This document shows positions 9,509-19,558 of a DNA stretch of 64,000 bases, piece by piece. The notes beneath the pieces were generated by a model. That model was not told the origin of the DNA. It was given only the letters and a program-made list of their open reading frames with translations, and searched no databases. The position numbers and the translations under genes are program-made. This stretch comes from Candidatus Thiovulum stygium (GTDB lineage: Bacteria > Campylobacterota > Campylobacteria > Campylobacterales > Thiovulaceae): contig CP091137.1 of NCBI GenBank assembly GCA_021582295.1, positions 398,970 through 462,969 of the forward strand, in the 5' to 3' direction. The stretch's first letter is position 1; each line of letters starts with the position of its first letter.

Positions 9509-11122
9509 ATGAGAAAATATCTATTATATATAACTCCAATAATATTAATAGGTGGAGAAATAGATCAAAAAATTATTAAAGCTCAAGAACCAGTTTTTTT
9601 ACTTATAAATGAAGATAATAATAGTTTATATTTTTCAGCTCCTCTTTTAGATTGTAGAGATAATTGTAAAGAGACTAATCAATTCAATATTTATATTAAC
9701 TATAATTTTATAAGAGAAATCGAACAAAATATATCTAAAGTAATTTTTAAAGATTATATTCATGAGATAAAAAATAGCGGTACAATTTTATCTAGTTCAA
9801 AAAATAACGAAATTATCGCACTTTTTAAAAAGAGTTTTCCTGAAAAAGTTACTTTAAAATCAAGTTTTTTAAATAAAGAGACTCTTGAAAATTTAGTATA
9901 TAAACGAGGTTATTTATTAGATATAAAAATTAAAAATATCAAAGTTGAATTTAGAGCTATAAATAGTCGAAAAGATAGTGGTTTTAATGTTGAACCTCTT
10001 ATTGATTTAACTCTTCAAGGTGATATTTACGAATTTAATAGTTCAAAAAACAGTTATGAACTTGCTTTTTCTCTTGAAGGTATAAGTCAAAATATTTCCG
10101 AAACTGCTAATATAAAAGCTCTATATTCTCTAAATATGTTTGATAGTAAATATAAAAATTCACCTAATGTTACTGAAGCAACTCAAGAAATTAAAAATAT
10201 TTTTGCTGAAGTTTATAAAAATAGTTTAATTAATTTGTTACAAAATATAGATAAAGAAGATAAATTTAAAGTTTTTATTCCAATTTCTAATATTATTAAT
10301 GGCGAAGTTAAATTTAAAAAATTAGCAAAATATGGTGAAGTTCGAATTGCTTCGCCTCTAATTTTTGAAAGTAATGATGAAATTTCAGCAATTGGTTTTG
10401 TTGAAAATATTAGTGATGAAATTAGTGGTAAAGTTATAAAATATAATAAGAAAGATGCTTTGAATTTTGATAATGTAAAAATTGCTTATTGGGAAGGATA
10501 TCTTTTTTCGATTTATACTGGATATGGAATGTCTGAAATTACTCATAATGATTCTAAAGTTGCTGGAATTACAAATAGAGTTATATCTGGAGGCATTGTT
10601 TCAAATTTAGGTTATATTTTTAATTCACGACTTTTTAAAGATATTTGGTTAAGAGCTTCAGCAACAATTGGAGATCAAACAGCCGATGTAAATCAATATA
10701 AAAATTTTTCATCAGTAAATTTTAGTTATTTATATGGTTACGAATTTGAACTAGAATATCGATATTATCCAAAAATAATAAGCAAATTTTTAGGCGGTTT
10801 TTATCTCGATGGAGATTTGAATATTATGGGTCTGTTTGGTGATTACGATGTAAAATATTATAATCAAAATAAAAATCTAAAAAGTTACGGTGATGGACAA
10901 TTAAGTATTTCATCACATTCAATTGGTTTGGCTTTTGGCATTGGTTCAACTGTTTCTCATAATTTTGGCTGGTTCTGGAAAATAGGTTACGATATGCCAA
11001 TTTATCAACAGAGTTCGTTAGAACATAGTGGTAGAGAAATTTCACTCGATTATCTTTCAACAAGTGAATTTGGTTATGGTGGCATATTTAGAACATTTGT
11101 TGGAATAGATTTTAATTGGTAA
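9509..11122 (+). CDS. Predicted outer-membrane beta-barrel protein, unknown function
   Basis: A 537-residue protein with a short hydrophobic N terminus that looks like a signal sequence. The first half (to about residue 330) is a mixed soluble region with no family I recognise. The second half alternates aromatic and polar residues in strand-like runs (YLYGYEFELEYRYYPK, GYGGIFRTFVGIDFNW) and ends in an aromatic residue, as BAM-dependent outer-membrane barrels do. It starts 2 bp after murD. A periplasmic domain fused to a small barrel is my reading from sequence pattern only. Confidence 0.5.
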   Translation: MRKYLLYITPIILIGGEIDQKIIKAQEPVFLLINEDNNSLYFSAPLLDCRDNCKETNQFNIYINYNFIREIEQNISKVIFKDYIHEIKNSGTILSSSKNNEIIALFKKSFPEKVTLKSSFLNKETLENLVYKRGYLLDIKIKNIKVEFRAINSRKDSGFNVEPLIDLTLQGDIYEFNSSKNSYELAFSLEGISQNISETANIKALYSLNMFDSKYKNSPNVTEATQEIKNIFAEVYKNSLINLLQNIDKEDKFKVFIPISNIINGEVKFKKLAKYGEVRIASPLIFESNDEISAIGFVENISDEISGKVIKYNKKDALNFDNVKIAYWEGYLFSIYTGYGMSEITHNDSKVAGITNRVISGGIVSNLGYIFNSRLFKDIWLRASATIGDQTADVNQYKNFSSVNFSYLYGYEFELEYRYYPKIISKFLGGFYLDGDLNIMGLFGDYDVKYYNQNKNLKSYGDGQLSISSHSIGLAFGIGSTVSHNFGWFWKIGYDMPIYQQSSLEHSGREISLDYLSTSEFGYGGIFRTFVGIDFNW

Positions 11123-11129
11123 AAAGATA

Positions 11130-11974
11130 ATGAAAAAAATAAATATATTTATATTGATTTTTGCTTTTAAATTTATAGAAGCAGAAGTTCAACAAGAAAA
11201 TAATATCTCGAATATTAATAATATATTAATAGTTCAAGATAAAAAAATCGAACAAACAAAACCTATTAATAGTGCTATTCCTGTATTTTCTATTTTAGTT
11301 TTTGGTTCAACTTTATTTATATTTTTAAGATATAAAAAAATAAAAGACCTATTAAAGAGTTACCTCTTGATGTAAGACTTGGTGGAGTTGTTGATCTTGA
11401 AGCTATTAGTAATAGATTAATATCAAATCGTGGAAAATTTCAAATGGATTTGCCAAAAAATCTTAAAGGTTATATTACAGCAGTTGGAACTATTAAACTT
11501 GACGAAAATTTACATATTTATAATGTCTATGTTTCTGATAAAATTGATAGTAAAAATTTTCTTTATACTCTTAAGATAGAACTTGTAAATGGAGTTATAT
11601 CTGTAGCAAAATTATTTACTCATTTTAATACTATTAATCCTAAAACTGTTAAAGAATGGGAAGAATGGCTAGATGGTGATGAAGATAAATATCCAAAAAT
11701 TGGTGGTTTGGAAATTCAACTTGATGGTTTTGTTTATAAAAGAATTTGGGAAAAAGATAAGGATGAAATCGTTAGAACTAAATACATAGAAAATATTATA
11801 AAAGATTTTGATCATTCTGAAACTTTAAATATAGTTTCGTTATATGGTCGAGAACTTGAAGGTGGCGAAATAGAATTTGCTTATATTTCAAATATTGAAG
11901 ATGCCGAATTAAATAATTATATTCGCATTGAACTTGGAGTTGCCGTGAGAGAAAATGAATTGGTTGTTTTATAA
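11130..11974 (+). pseudogene. DUF2491-like membrane-anchored protein (frameshifted)
   Basis: Two frames make one protein. The first (11130-11375) encodes a signal peptide and a transmembrane segment (SILVFGSTLFIFL). At the seven-A run near 11334 the frame must shift; one extra A joins it to a second frame that continues with PLDVRLGGVVDLEAI and reads to 11974. The second part (LPKNLKGYITAVGTIKL and onwards) resembles the DUF2491/YjfK family, of unknown function. The homopolymer position suggests a sequencing or assembly indel, or phase variation. If the shift is genuine, the ATG at 11444 could start a cytoplasmic 176-residue product. Confidence 0.6.
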
Positions 11975-11978
11975 ATAG

Positions 11979-13607
11979 ATGAATATAACAGATATAACAA
12001 AAAAAAGTATTCAAACTATTGCAAAAAATGGAGAACCTATTACTCCGATTATATTTTTTGATACTTTTTGTAGCGAAGCTAGAAGAAATAAAGTAGCTGT
12101 CGAGGATTGTGAAGTTATTAAAAATTATATTGAAAAATTAGATCCTAGTTTGAAAAATGATATTCAAAAATATAATATTAAGAATATAAAAGAGTTTTTA
12201 AGTTATTTGGTCTCTTCTCTTAATAGATTAAATGGAAATCAACTTGCAATTAGATACTCCTCGCTTTTGGAATTGTCAAAAAAAATTGTTGAAGCTATTT
12301 CAATGATTGATAATAAAGAACTTGAAGAGCTTTCAGGTCGAACAAATGGTTTATTAAATCGAACTCATTCACCTGAAAATCTTGATGATATAAAACGAGA
12401 ATGGATGCGATTTTCTTCATCTTATAAAAAAGAGCGAAATCGCGATAGATTGGGAAAATATATATCTTTTGATAAAAGTGATGATTTAGATTCGATTCTG
12501 GATAAAGTTATTCCACTTTTAGAAGATAACTCAAAACAGAAAGATTCTTTAACTCATTCTCAACGAGTTGTTGATTTAATGTTTAATAGTTTGAATCCGT
12601 CGCTTGTTGCAAACGAAAATCGTGAAATTGAAAGTTTATATCGCAAAGTTCGAACTAATCCATCTTTAATTTATAATCGAGATATTCAAGACGAAATCGA
12701 AAAATATTATCATAAACGAGTTGATACAGACCGTTCAGAAGAAATAAGTCTGCTTTCACGAACTGGTAAAATTATTGGTTCTTTAGTTGATCTTGATTCT
12801 ACAAATAATTCTAATATTGATAATAATAAATTAGAAAATATTGATGAGGTTGTAAATGATTTTAATTCGATTAGTCAAGATTTAGCTTCAGAAAATGAAA
12901 AAAAAGATAGTGGCTTTTTTGCTAGATTTTCATCAAAAATTGAAAATGTCAAAAATAGTGCCTTAACTCTATTTTCTCGTATTAAACGATATTCTGATAC
13001 TATTAATGATGCGAAAAATCAATTTGAGAATATTCAAAGTGAAACTTTTATAAAAAGAGCAAATGCTGATCAAGATTTTTTAACAAAAATGAAAAATAAA
13101 AAAGGCATGGAAAAAGATATTAATGAAGCCGAAACTCGATATATCTCAAAAAATGAGAATTATTCGATCGTTGTAATTGATATTGATCGTTTTTTAGAAA
13201 TTAATAAACGATATGGCAATGATGCTGGTGATCTAATTATAAAATATTTCTCAAAAATATTAAAAGATTATGTTTCTCGAAATAATAGTGTTGCAAGATA
13301 TGGTGATGATAATTTTATTGTTCTTTTATCAAATCATAGTTTAAATGAAGCTCTTTTATTAGCTAATAAATTTAGAGAAAAAGTTAAACATACCAAATTT
13401 GTTTATAAAGAAGAACGAGTTAATATAACTTTTTCAGCTGGAATTTCTGACCGTTTTGGTTCAGAAAGTTTGCATTCTACAATGGATCGAGCAATGTCTC
13501 GAGTTCAAGAGGCAAAAGATGGTGGTCGAGATAGAATCATTCCTGAACCTATCTCTCAAAACATTGTTGATCCAGAAATTAAAACTTCTGCTACTATCGT
13601 TGTTTAA
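11979..13607 (+). CDS. GGDEF-domain protein with degenerate active site
   Basis: A 542-residue protein starting 4 bp after the DUF2491-like gene. The N-terminal 370 residues are largely helical and unassigned; there are no membrane segments. The C-terminal domain (about 375-525) has the diguanylate cyclase fold (FLTKMKNKKGMEKDI, VVIDIDRFLEINKRYGNDAGD, ARYGDDNFIVLL). The signature loop that should read GG(D/E)EF reads GDDNF at 442-446, so the second Gly and the catalytic Glu are lost. It is therefore probably a c-di-GMP or GTP sensor/scaffold rather than an active cyclase. The KDGGRDR motif that normally follows is intact. Confidence 0.8.
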   Translation: MNITDITKKSIQTIAKNGEPITPIIFFDTFCSEARRNKVAVEDCEVIKNYIEKLDPSLKNDIQKYNIKNIKEFLSYLVSSLNRLNGNQLAIRYSSLLELSKKIVEAISMIDNKELEELSGRTNGLLNRTHSPENLDDIKREWMRFSSSYKKERNRDRLGKYISFDKSDDLDSILDKVIPLLEDNSKQKDSLTHSQRVVDLMFNSLNPSLVANENREIESLYRKVRTNPSLIYNRDIQDEIEKYYHKRVDTDRSEEISLLSRTGKIIGSLVDLDSTNNSNIDNNKLENIDEVVNDFNSISQDLASENEKKDSGFFARFSSKIENVKNSALTLFSRIKRYSDTINDAKNQFENIQSETFIKRANADQDFLTKMKNKKGMEKDINEAETRYISKNENYSIVVIDIDRFLEINKRYGNDAGDLIIKYFSKILKDYVSRNNSVARYGDDNFIVLLSNHSLNEALLLANKFREKVKHTKFVYKEERVNITFSAGISDRFGSESLHSTMDRAMSRVQEAKDGGRDRIIPEPISQNIVDPEIKTSATIVV

Positions 13608-13659
13608 AAGTTTGATAAAGAATAAATCCTACGATAATTGCGATAATTAAATTTTCCAT
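13594..13659 (-). CDS. Possible 21-residue membrane peptide
   Basis: A tiny ATG frame antisense to the end of the GGDEF gene encodes a hydrophobic stretch (LIIAIIVGFILYQTF) followed by basic residues, the shape of a small single-span membrane peptide. Its ribosome site is weak and no family is recognised; chance is quite possible. Confidence 0.25.
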   Translation of the reverse strand: MENLIIAIIVGFILYQTFKQR

Positions 13660-13679
13660 ATTGTTTTATTCTTTATCTT

Positions 13680-14849
13680 TTAATTAATATCATTTTCTAA
13701 CATTGTTTCGTTAGATTCTATATTTTCATATATATTTTCTGGCTTCTCTTTTTCATAAAATTCTAAAAATTTTTCAACAGTTCTAAAAGAACCAAAAACT
13801 AAATAGTTGTGAGATTTTTTGATTTTATGAAAAATTTTATATTTTATCTCTAAATCATCTAAAACAGAACTAAGTTCCGAAATATTAACAGCTCTTTCAT
13901 CATTAATTGGAATAATTTCAACAGATTCAACTCTATTTTTAAATTTTGCAAGAATTTCTCGAAAAGGTTTATCAGAAAGTGAATTATAAATTAAATGAAA
14001 TTTTTCAAAAGGTAAATCTGCCAAAACTCTATCAACTGCTAATAAATTATGTCCGACATCTATAAATAAATTTTTAGATATTTTTTCTAATCTACCACGA
14101 GGTAATTTAAAATCTTCTCGATTAAATTTTATAACAAACATTCCTAAAAGTTTAACGGCTAATTTTGCAGTTGTAAAATTATCAGCTAGAAATTCTTGTT
14201 TATGTTTTGTAACTCGATGAACAATAGAATTTTGTGTTTTAGCTATTGTATCAGCAATTTTATAAACCTCATCGAACTCTTGTCTTGCAATAATAACTAT
14301 TTTTGCCATGCTTCTTAATTTTGTAGATGCAATTTCTTGAATTGTATTTCCTAAAAATTTTTGATGATCAAAACCAATTGGTGTAACAACACTCATAACT
14401 TTCGGAAAAACATTTGTCGCATCAAATTCGCCACCAAGTCCAGCTTCCATAACAAGCCAATGATTTACCTCAAAAAGTGGTAAAGCCATTAAAGTTGTAT
14501 ATTCAAAATATGTCAAAAGGTCTATTTCTTCTTGAGAAAGATAAATTTGTAATACTTTATGAGCTAATTCTAATTGATGATCTGTTGCTAATTCACCATT
14601 AATCCAAAATCGTTCATTGATATGTGAAATATGTGGTGAAGTGTAATGTCCTACTGAATTGCCATTTGCTAATAGCATTTCAGCTATAAAACGACCTGTT
14701 GAACCTTTGCCATTTGTTCCAATTACATGAATAATTCTAGGCATATCAAATTTATCTTTGATTTTATCAAAGGCTAGAGCCATTCGCGAAATATCTATTT
14801 CAGTATAACTCATAGGTTTATCTTTTATGAATCTTTCAAATTCTGTCAA
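13680..14849 (-). CDS. folC: Bifunctional folylpolyglutamate/dihydrofolate synthase
   Basis: A cytoplasmic Mur-ligase-superfamily enzyme that adds glutamate to (dihydro)folate or dihydropteroate. The P-loop GTNGKGS is at 44-50, followed by TSPHISHINERFWING, which matches the FolC omega-loop region, and EAGLGGEFDATNVF, a FolC signature. The C-terminal domain contains DVGHNLLAVD, matching the family DGAHNP motif in degenerate form. At 389 residues it is near normal length. It is convergent with the GGDEF gene and preceded by an AGGAGAC site. Confidence 0.92.
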   Translation of the reverse strand: MTEFERFIKDKPMSYTEIDISRMALAFDKIKDKFDMPRIIHVIGTNGKGSTGRFIAEMLLANGNSVGHYTSPHISHINERFWINGELATDHQLELAHKVLQIYLSQEEIDLLTYFEYTTLMALPLFEVNHWLVMEAGLGGEFDATNVFPKVMSVVTPIGFDHQKFLGNTIQEIASTKLRSMAKIVIIARQEFDEVYKIADTIAKTQNSIVHRVTKHKQEFLADNFTTAKLAVKLLGMFVIKFNREDFKLPRGRLEKISKNLFIDVGHNLLAVDRVLADLPFEKFHLIYNSLSDKPFREILAKFKNRVESVEIIPINDERAVNISELSSVLDDLEIKYKIFHKIKKSHNYLVFGSFRTVEKFLEFYEKEKPENIYENIESNETMLENDIN

Positions 14850-15075
14850 TTTGTCTCCTTTTATTTATATATTTATTACATATTAAGCAAATAGTCCTTA
14901 AATAGAGTTAAAACAATCTAAAAAATAATAGTATTTAAAACTATTAATTGCTATGATTTCAATCATTATAATATACGGGATAATTAATATCTGTTATTAA
15001 TAAAATAGGAGTTATATCTTTAAAGTAAATGTTATAGGAATATTTATTTTTTTAACTGAAAGTATTTTTGGTGAG

Positions 15076-15285
15076 ATGATTAATATAACAAGAGCAAAAA
15101 GTTATAGTCTTGATGAGGCAAAACGAACTGCCTTTGATAAAGCAGTTTGTTACAATAATACAAAATTTAGTTTAGTTGAATCTAATTGTGAGAGATTAAT
15201 ATCAAATAGAGATATACATATGTGCGAAGTTAGATATGAATCTATTCAAATTTTAAATAAAATTATAACAACTAACAAACAATAA
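15076..15285 (+). CDS. Small secreted protein of unknown function; start uncertain
   Basis: A 69-residue frame from ATG 15076 (motifs SYSLDEAKRTAFDKAVCYNN; two further Cys). The same frame stays open upstream to 15004 and encodes a hydrophobic stretch (VIGIFIFLTESIFG) that looks like a signal peptide, with a strong TAGGAG at 15006-15011. No ATG, GTG or TTG lies at the right distance from it. Either a rare start codon (ATC 15016) is used, or the start was lost to mutation or an assembly error. The family is not recognised. Confidence 0.45.
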   Translation: MINITRAKSYSLDEAKRTAFDKAVCYNNTKFSLVESNCERLISNRDIHMCEVRYESIQILNKIITTNKQ

Positions 15286-15291
15286 AATATC

Positions 15292-15319
15292 CTCCCACAC
15301 CAATTTCTAGGTGGGGGAG
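15292..15319. terminator. Terminator-like GC hairpin
   Basis: CTCCCACACC and GGTGGGGGAG form a 10-bp stem with one mismatch around an 8-nt loop, between the convergent small gene and the mnmD-like gene. It is by far the most GC-rich spot nearby. T runs on either side are weak. Confidence 0.6.
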
Positions 15320-15346
15320 TATAGTTTTAGTGCGATTCTAAATTAT

Positions 15347-16101
15347 TTAATCTCGAATCGGTTCTCCTTTTGAACTTAGAATTCGTTTCTGTTCCATATC
15401 AATTTCTAAAAGTGAATTTATATTTCTCAATGAAGCAATTGTACCTTCTCTAACTTTTTCATGTTTATAACTATATATTTTAAATCCATTTTCATAAAGA
15501 GATAATCTAACTGGAGTTGAAGTTGAATAAGTTGTCAAAATGCCATCGTAACTCATTACTTTTCTAATTAATCTAAAATATTCTACACTCCATAATTTTG
15601 GCGATTTTTGTGGTGAAAAAGCATCTTGATAAACAATGTCGAACTTTTCACCTTTCCAATTTTCTAAAAAATCTCGTGTATCACCAATATATAATTTAAC
15701 TTTAAATTTACCATTAATATACACATTATCATTTATAATTTTATGTAAAATTTCTTTTAGATCTTTAAAAATTGCTGGATATGGAAAAATTAAAAGTTTA
15801 TTTAGTAAATTTCTATCAATTTCAGTTGAATAAATATTAACCTCTTTATTACTATTCATTAAAGAATATAAAGTAGTAAAAGTATTAAAACCAAGTCCAA
15901 AATGAGAATCAAAAATATTAAGACGATCTTTATTTATAATCGAAAGAGCAGGAATTACATGTTTATATAGAGATTCACTTAAAGCACCATCACGAACTGA
16001 ATGATAATGTTCATTAAATTCTTCGGAATATAGAGTAAATGAGCCATCGCCACTTTGAACAGGTTTTAAATTAAGATTTTTTCTTTTTCTATAAATTCCA
16101 T
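15347..16101 (-). pseudogene. mnmD: MnmD-like tRNA 5-methylaminomethyl-2-thiouridine methyltransferase (frameshifted)
   Basis: A DUF752-type methyltransferase, corresponding to the N-terminal half of MnmC, which makes the last methyl transfer to wobble uridine 34 in certain tRNAs. The intact 3' frame (15347 upward) contains FDIVYQDAFSPQKSPKLWS, a family hallmark. The same frame runs on upstream of its first ATG at 15859 with GDGSFTLYSEEFNEHYHS and GLGFNTFTTLY, the SAM-binding region. It then joins, across a six-A run near 16076, to an ATG at 16101. One extra A restores a single frame of about 251 residues. The MnmC FAD oxidase domain is absent, as usual in MnmD. Confidence 0.75.
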
Positions 16102-16126
16102 AATATCTCTTTCGATTTTAGTTAGA

Positions 16127-17510
16127 TTATTTAATAAAAGAATTAATTATATTTTTAGCGATTTCTCGACCATCATAAGTTGCTCTAACAACTAAATCAG
16201 CTCCACGAGTTACATCACCACCAGCATAAACTCCAGAAATAGAAGTTTCGCCATTTGATGAGGTTACGATTCCACCCCAACTATTTGTTTTAATACCATT
16301 TTCTTCTAAAAATTTTGGAACTTCTGGTTCAAAACCGAGAGCAAAAATAATTACATCAGCTTTACAAAATCGTTCGCTATTTTCGATTTCAATAACTTGT
16401 TGTCGCCCTTTATTGCCATCAGCTTGAGTAAGAGTTGTTTTTGCGAAATTTAGACCTAGAACTTTATTATTTTCATCAATCACAACACTTTTTGGAGATG
16501 AATAAAATTCAAATTCAGCACCTTCTTCAACAGCATTTCGATATTCTTTATAACTTCCAGGCATATTATGCGAATCTCTTCGATAATGACAAGTAACACT
16601 ATTAGCACCTTCACGAATTGCAGTTCTGATGCAGTCCATAGCAGTATCACCTCCACCAACAACGATAACATCACATTCCCGAACATTAATTTCTCGAGAT
16701 ATTTCTTCGTTAAATAATTTTTGTTGAACTGAAGTTAAAAATTCCATAGCCATATAAACTCGTTCGCTATTTTCGTTAGGAATATTTGCTTTTTTGGTTT
16801 TGTTGAACCAATTCCAATAAAAACGGCATCATTATTTTTTCGTAAATCTTCAAAACTGATATCTTTTCCGACTTCAATATTAGTTTTTAAATTTAATCCG
16901 CCTTTTTTTAGCAAATTAGTTCTTCGTTCAATTACATTTTTATCAAGTTTAAAACCGGGAATACCATAAGTTAAAAGACCACCAGCTCTTGAAGCTCGTT
17001 CATAAATAGTTACATCGATACCAGCTCTTAAAAGATAAGTTGCTAATGATAATCCTGCTGGACCAGAACCGATAACAGCGACAGATTTGCCTAATTTTTG
17101 TTTTGGAAAATCTATTGTCAAGCCATTTTCGAAACCTTTTTCAGTGATATATTTTTCAATCGAACCTATTGTAATAGCTCCGTGTCTATGGTTTAGAGTG
17201 CAATCACCTTCACATAAAACATCTTGAGGACAAACTCGACCCATAATTTCAGGAAATGGCGAAGATTCGTTAGATAATTTAAAAGCCAATGATAAATCAA
17301 ATTCAGCAAGAGATTTTAGCCATTGAGGAATAAAATTATGTAAAGGACATTTATTAGAACAATAGGGATCGCCACATTGAACACATCTTTCAGCCTGACT
17401 TCTAGCTTCAGCTTTATCAAAAAGTTCATAAACTTCTTTAAAATCTTTAACCCGTTCGCCGACGAGTCTTTTTTTGGTTCAACTCTATCGAGTGATAAAA
17501 AATTTTTCAT
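16127..17510 (-). pseudogene. gltD: Glutamate synthase small subunit (two frameshifts)
   Basis: The NADPH-dependent GltD subunit supplies electrons to GltB for glutamate synthesis. Three frames join into one protein. The start is MKNFLSLDRVEPKK; after a shift in the seven-T (plus-strand) run near 17466 comes the [4Fe-4S] region with CVQCGDPYCSNKCPLHN. Next is the FAD site (GSGPAGLSLATYL), and after a second shift in the six-T run near 16792, the NADPH site (VVGGGDTAMDC) and the C-terminal FAD motif (GVYAGGDVTRGADLVV). All catalytic elements are present, so homopolymer indel errors in the assembly are more likely than a dead gene. No gltB is visible beside it. Confidence 0.88.
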
Positions 17511-17886
17511 ATATTTTACTTTCTATAATAAAAATATTGAGATGTATATCTCAAATAGTTATGAAAATATAGCAAATTTAAAGTTTTAAATTTGAAAATG
17601 ATGAAAGTGAAAGTTTTTATGAACTTTTAAAATTCTAAAACGAACATTTACACACATACACAAGTCTTCTTGATTTAATCATGCCTCATTCAATTATTTC
17701 ACAATTCTACAAAAGAGATTTTTTATGAATTAAAAATGAACAACTTAATTTTGAGCAAATTTTAGAACTATTTAAAAAATGAAAATTTTAAAAAGACACT
17801 TAAATAAAGAATAAAAATAATAAGTTTTGATGAGGTGTTTTATAACCTCATCATATATTTTAAAAGATAAATATAATAAATTTTAA
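17511..17886. other. 376-bp intergenic stretch between gltD and sucD
   Basis: This stretch holds no convincing gene. It contains the gltD upstream region on the minus strand, short AT-rich frames without ribosome sites (for example a 15-codon ATG frame near 17682), and the hairpin at 17829-17852 that ends sucD transcription. Parts may be decayed coding sequence, but I recognise no family. Confidence 0.5.
17829..17852 (-). terminator. Terminator hairpin built from an inverted GATGAGGT pair
   Basis: GATGAGGT (17829-17836) and ACCTCATC (17845-17852) form a perfect 8-bp stem with an 8-nt loop, 35 bp past the sucD stop. On the minus strand the stem is followed by an A/T-rich stretch with T runs. 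Its two arms are two copies of the window-wide repeated 8-mer. Confidence 0.65.
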
Positions 17887-18759
17887 TTATTTAGTTAAGA
17901 TTTCTCGAACTGCTTTACCAATATCAGCAGGTGAAACTACAACTTTAACACCAGCAAATTCAAGAGCCTCCATTTTTTCAGAAGCTGTTCCAGCCGAACC
18001 AGAAATAATCGCACCAGCATGACCCATTCGTTTTCCTTTTGGAGCAGTTTGACCAGCAATAAATGCTACAACTGGTTTAGTAATATTCTCTTTAATATAA
18101 CTCGCTGCTTGAATTTCAAGATCGCCACCAATTTCGCCAATCATTACGATTGCATCAGTTTCATTATCATCTTGAAACATTTGTAAAAGCTGTTTATATG
18201 AAAGTCCAATAATTGGATCGCCACCAATACCAACAGCTGTTGAAATTCCAAAACCCTCTTTTACAACTTGATTACTAGCTTCATAAGTTAAAGTTCCTGA
18301 TTTAGAAATTAAACCTACTCGACCTTTTTTGAAAATAAAGCCGGGCATGATTCCGATTTTGCACTCTTCAGCTGTGATAATTCCGGGACAATTTGGCCCA
18401 ATTGTTAGCATATTTTTTTTAGTTGCATATGCTTTTGCGAGTCCCATATCTTTTACTGGAGCACCTTCTGTAATAATAACAGCAAGTTTAATTCCAGCAT
18501 CAGCAGCTTCCATAACAGCATCAGCAACAAAAGCAGGAGGAACAAAAATCATAGAAACAGTTGCTCCAGTTATATTTACTGCTTCAGAAACAGTATTAAA
18601 AACAGGTTGTCCAAGATGTTCAGTTCCACCCTTATTTGGTGTAACACCTCCAACTATTTTTGTCCCATAATCTAAACATTGACTAGCATGAAAAGTTCCC
18701 TCTTTACCAGTGAAACCTTGAACAATAACTTTTGTATCTTTATTAACTAAAATACTCAT
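17887..18759 (-). CDS. sucD: Succinyl-CoA synthetase alpha subunit
   Basis: The TCA-cycle enzyme subunit that carries CoA and the phosphohistidine. The N-terminal Rossmann region reads [15 protein letters not shown], and the active-site His lies in [11 protein letters not shown] near residue 250. GIGGDPIIG and [20 protein letters not shown] are family signatures. At 290 residues it is complete, with an ATG start preceded by AGGAAAAT. It lies downstream of sucC on the same strand, but about 0.65 kb of an unrelated gene intervenes. Confidence 0.95.
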   Translation of the reverse strand: MSILVNKDTKVIVQGFTGKEGTFHASQCLDYGTKIVGGVTPNKGGTEHLGQPVFNTVSEAVNITGATVSMIFVPPAFVADAVMEAADAGIKLAVIITEGAPVKDMGLAKAYATKKNMLTIGPNCPGIITAEECKIGIMPGFIFKKGRVGLISKSGTLTYEASNQVVKEGFGISTAVGIGGDPIIGLSYKQLLQMFQDDNETDAIVMIGEIGGDLEIQAASYIKENITKPVVAFIAGQTAPKGKRMGHAGAIISGSAGTASEKMEALEFAGVKVVVSPADIGKAVREILTK

Positions 18760-18815
18760 TTATATTTTCCTTTATATTTTATAAATTTTATTTGCATTTT
18801 GCTGACTCTAAATTT

Positions 18816-19469
18816 TTAGATTTGACAATACAAAGTTTTAACAGCTATTAAATTTTTATAAATATTTTTCAAATCTATTAATTTAAAGCTATCAAAACTT
18901 TCAGAAATTGCATAACGATAATTAAAATTCTCAATTTTTTCTAAATATATAAATTGCCAAATAGAACCATATGTAAAAGCACCTCGAATAATATTAATAC
19001 TTTTATTATTTTCAATAGCGACCATCATTTCAGCTAATATTTGACCAACAGGACTATTCGATTTAAAACTCTTTTTAAATTCTTGAATAAAGAAAAAAGG
19101 TTTTTCAGGTTCAAATTCTCCACTTGCAACTAAAAAATCTGTTGTGCCATTGAATAATATGCCATTAATTTTAGCTTTCATTTGTCGTTCATACCAATCT
19201 TGATAATTTAGACCTATAAAATCAACTTTATTTAAAAGAGGAGATATAAATTTCATTTTAATCTCTTCTTCGCTAAATTCACCAATTTTAAAACGACTCT
19301 GATTATTCATCTTTTTTAAGAGATTCGCTAAAAATATATTTTCATCACTATTTAACTCATAATTAAAATTAAACCATTCGTGAAAATATTGCTCTTTTAA
19401 ATCAATAGTTAATTTGACAATTTTTTCTAAATCTGAAATATTTATTGAAGAGAAATTTAATTTTTTCAT
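18816..19469 (-). CDS. PD-(D/E)XK-like protein of unknown function inserted in sucCD
   Basis: A 217-residue protein lying between sucC and sucD on the same strand, only 7 bp after the original sucC stop. A core reading TTDFLVASGEF, then FFFIQEFKKS (D-x(n)-E-x-K), followed by GQILAEMMVAIENN resembles the nuclease core of restriction-like and type I R-subunit N-terminal domains. No other domain is seen. Function is unknown; the nuclease fold is inferred from motif spacing. Its placement suggests cotranscription with the succinyl-CoA synthetase genes. Confidence 0.55.
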   Translation of the reverse strand: MKKLNFSSINISDLEKIVKLTIDLKEQYFHEWFNFNYELNSDENIFLANLLKKMNNQSRFKIGEFSEEEIKMKFISPLLNKVDFIGLNYQDWYERQMKAKINGILFNGTTDFLVASGEFEPEKPFFFIQEFKKSFKSNSPVGQILAEMMVAIENNKSINIIRGAFTYGSIWQFIYLEKIENFNYRYAISESFDSFKLIDLKNIYKNLIAVKTLYCQI

Positions 19470-19558
19470 TAAGTTTTATCTGTTTGCAGATTCTACAGCT
19501 TTTTTAGCTCCATCTACGAGATTATCAGCAGAAATAATATTTGGAATATTTGCATTTC

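Noticed and set aside
15347-15859. A short complete methyltransferase of 170 residues
   Set aside because: The frame continues upstream with conserved SAM-binding sequence and joins an ATG at 16101 after one base is restored.
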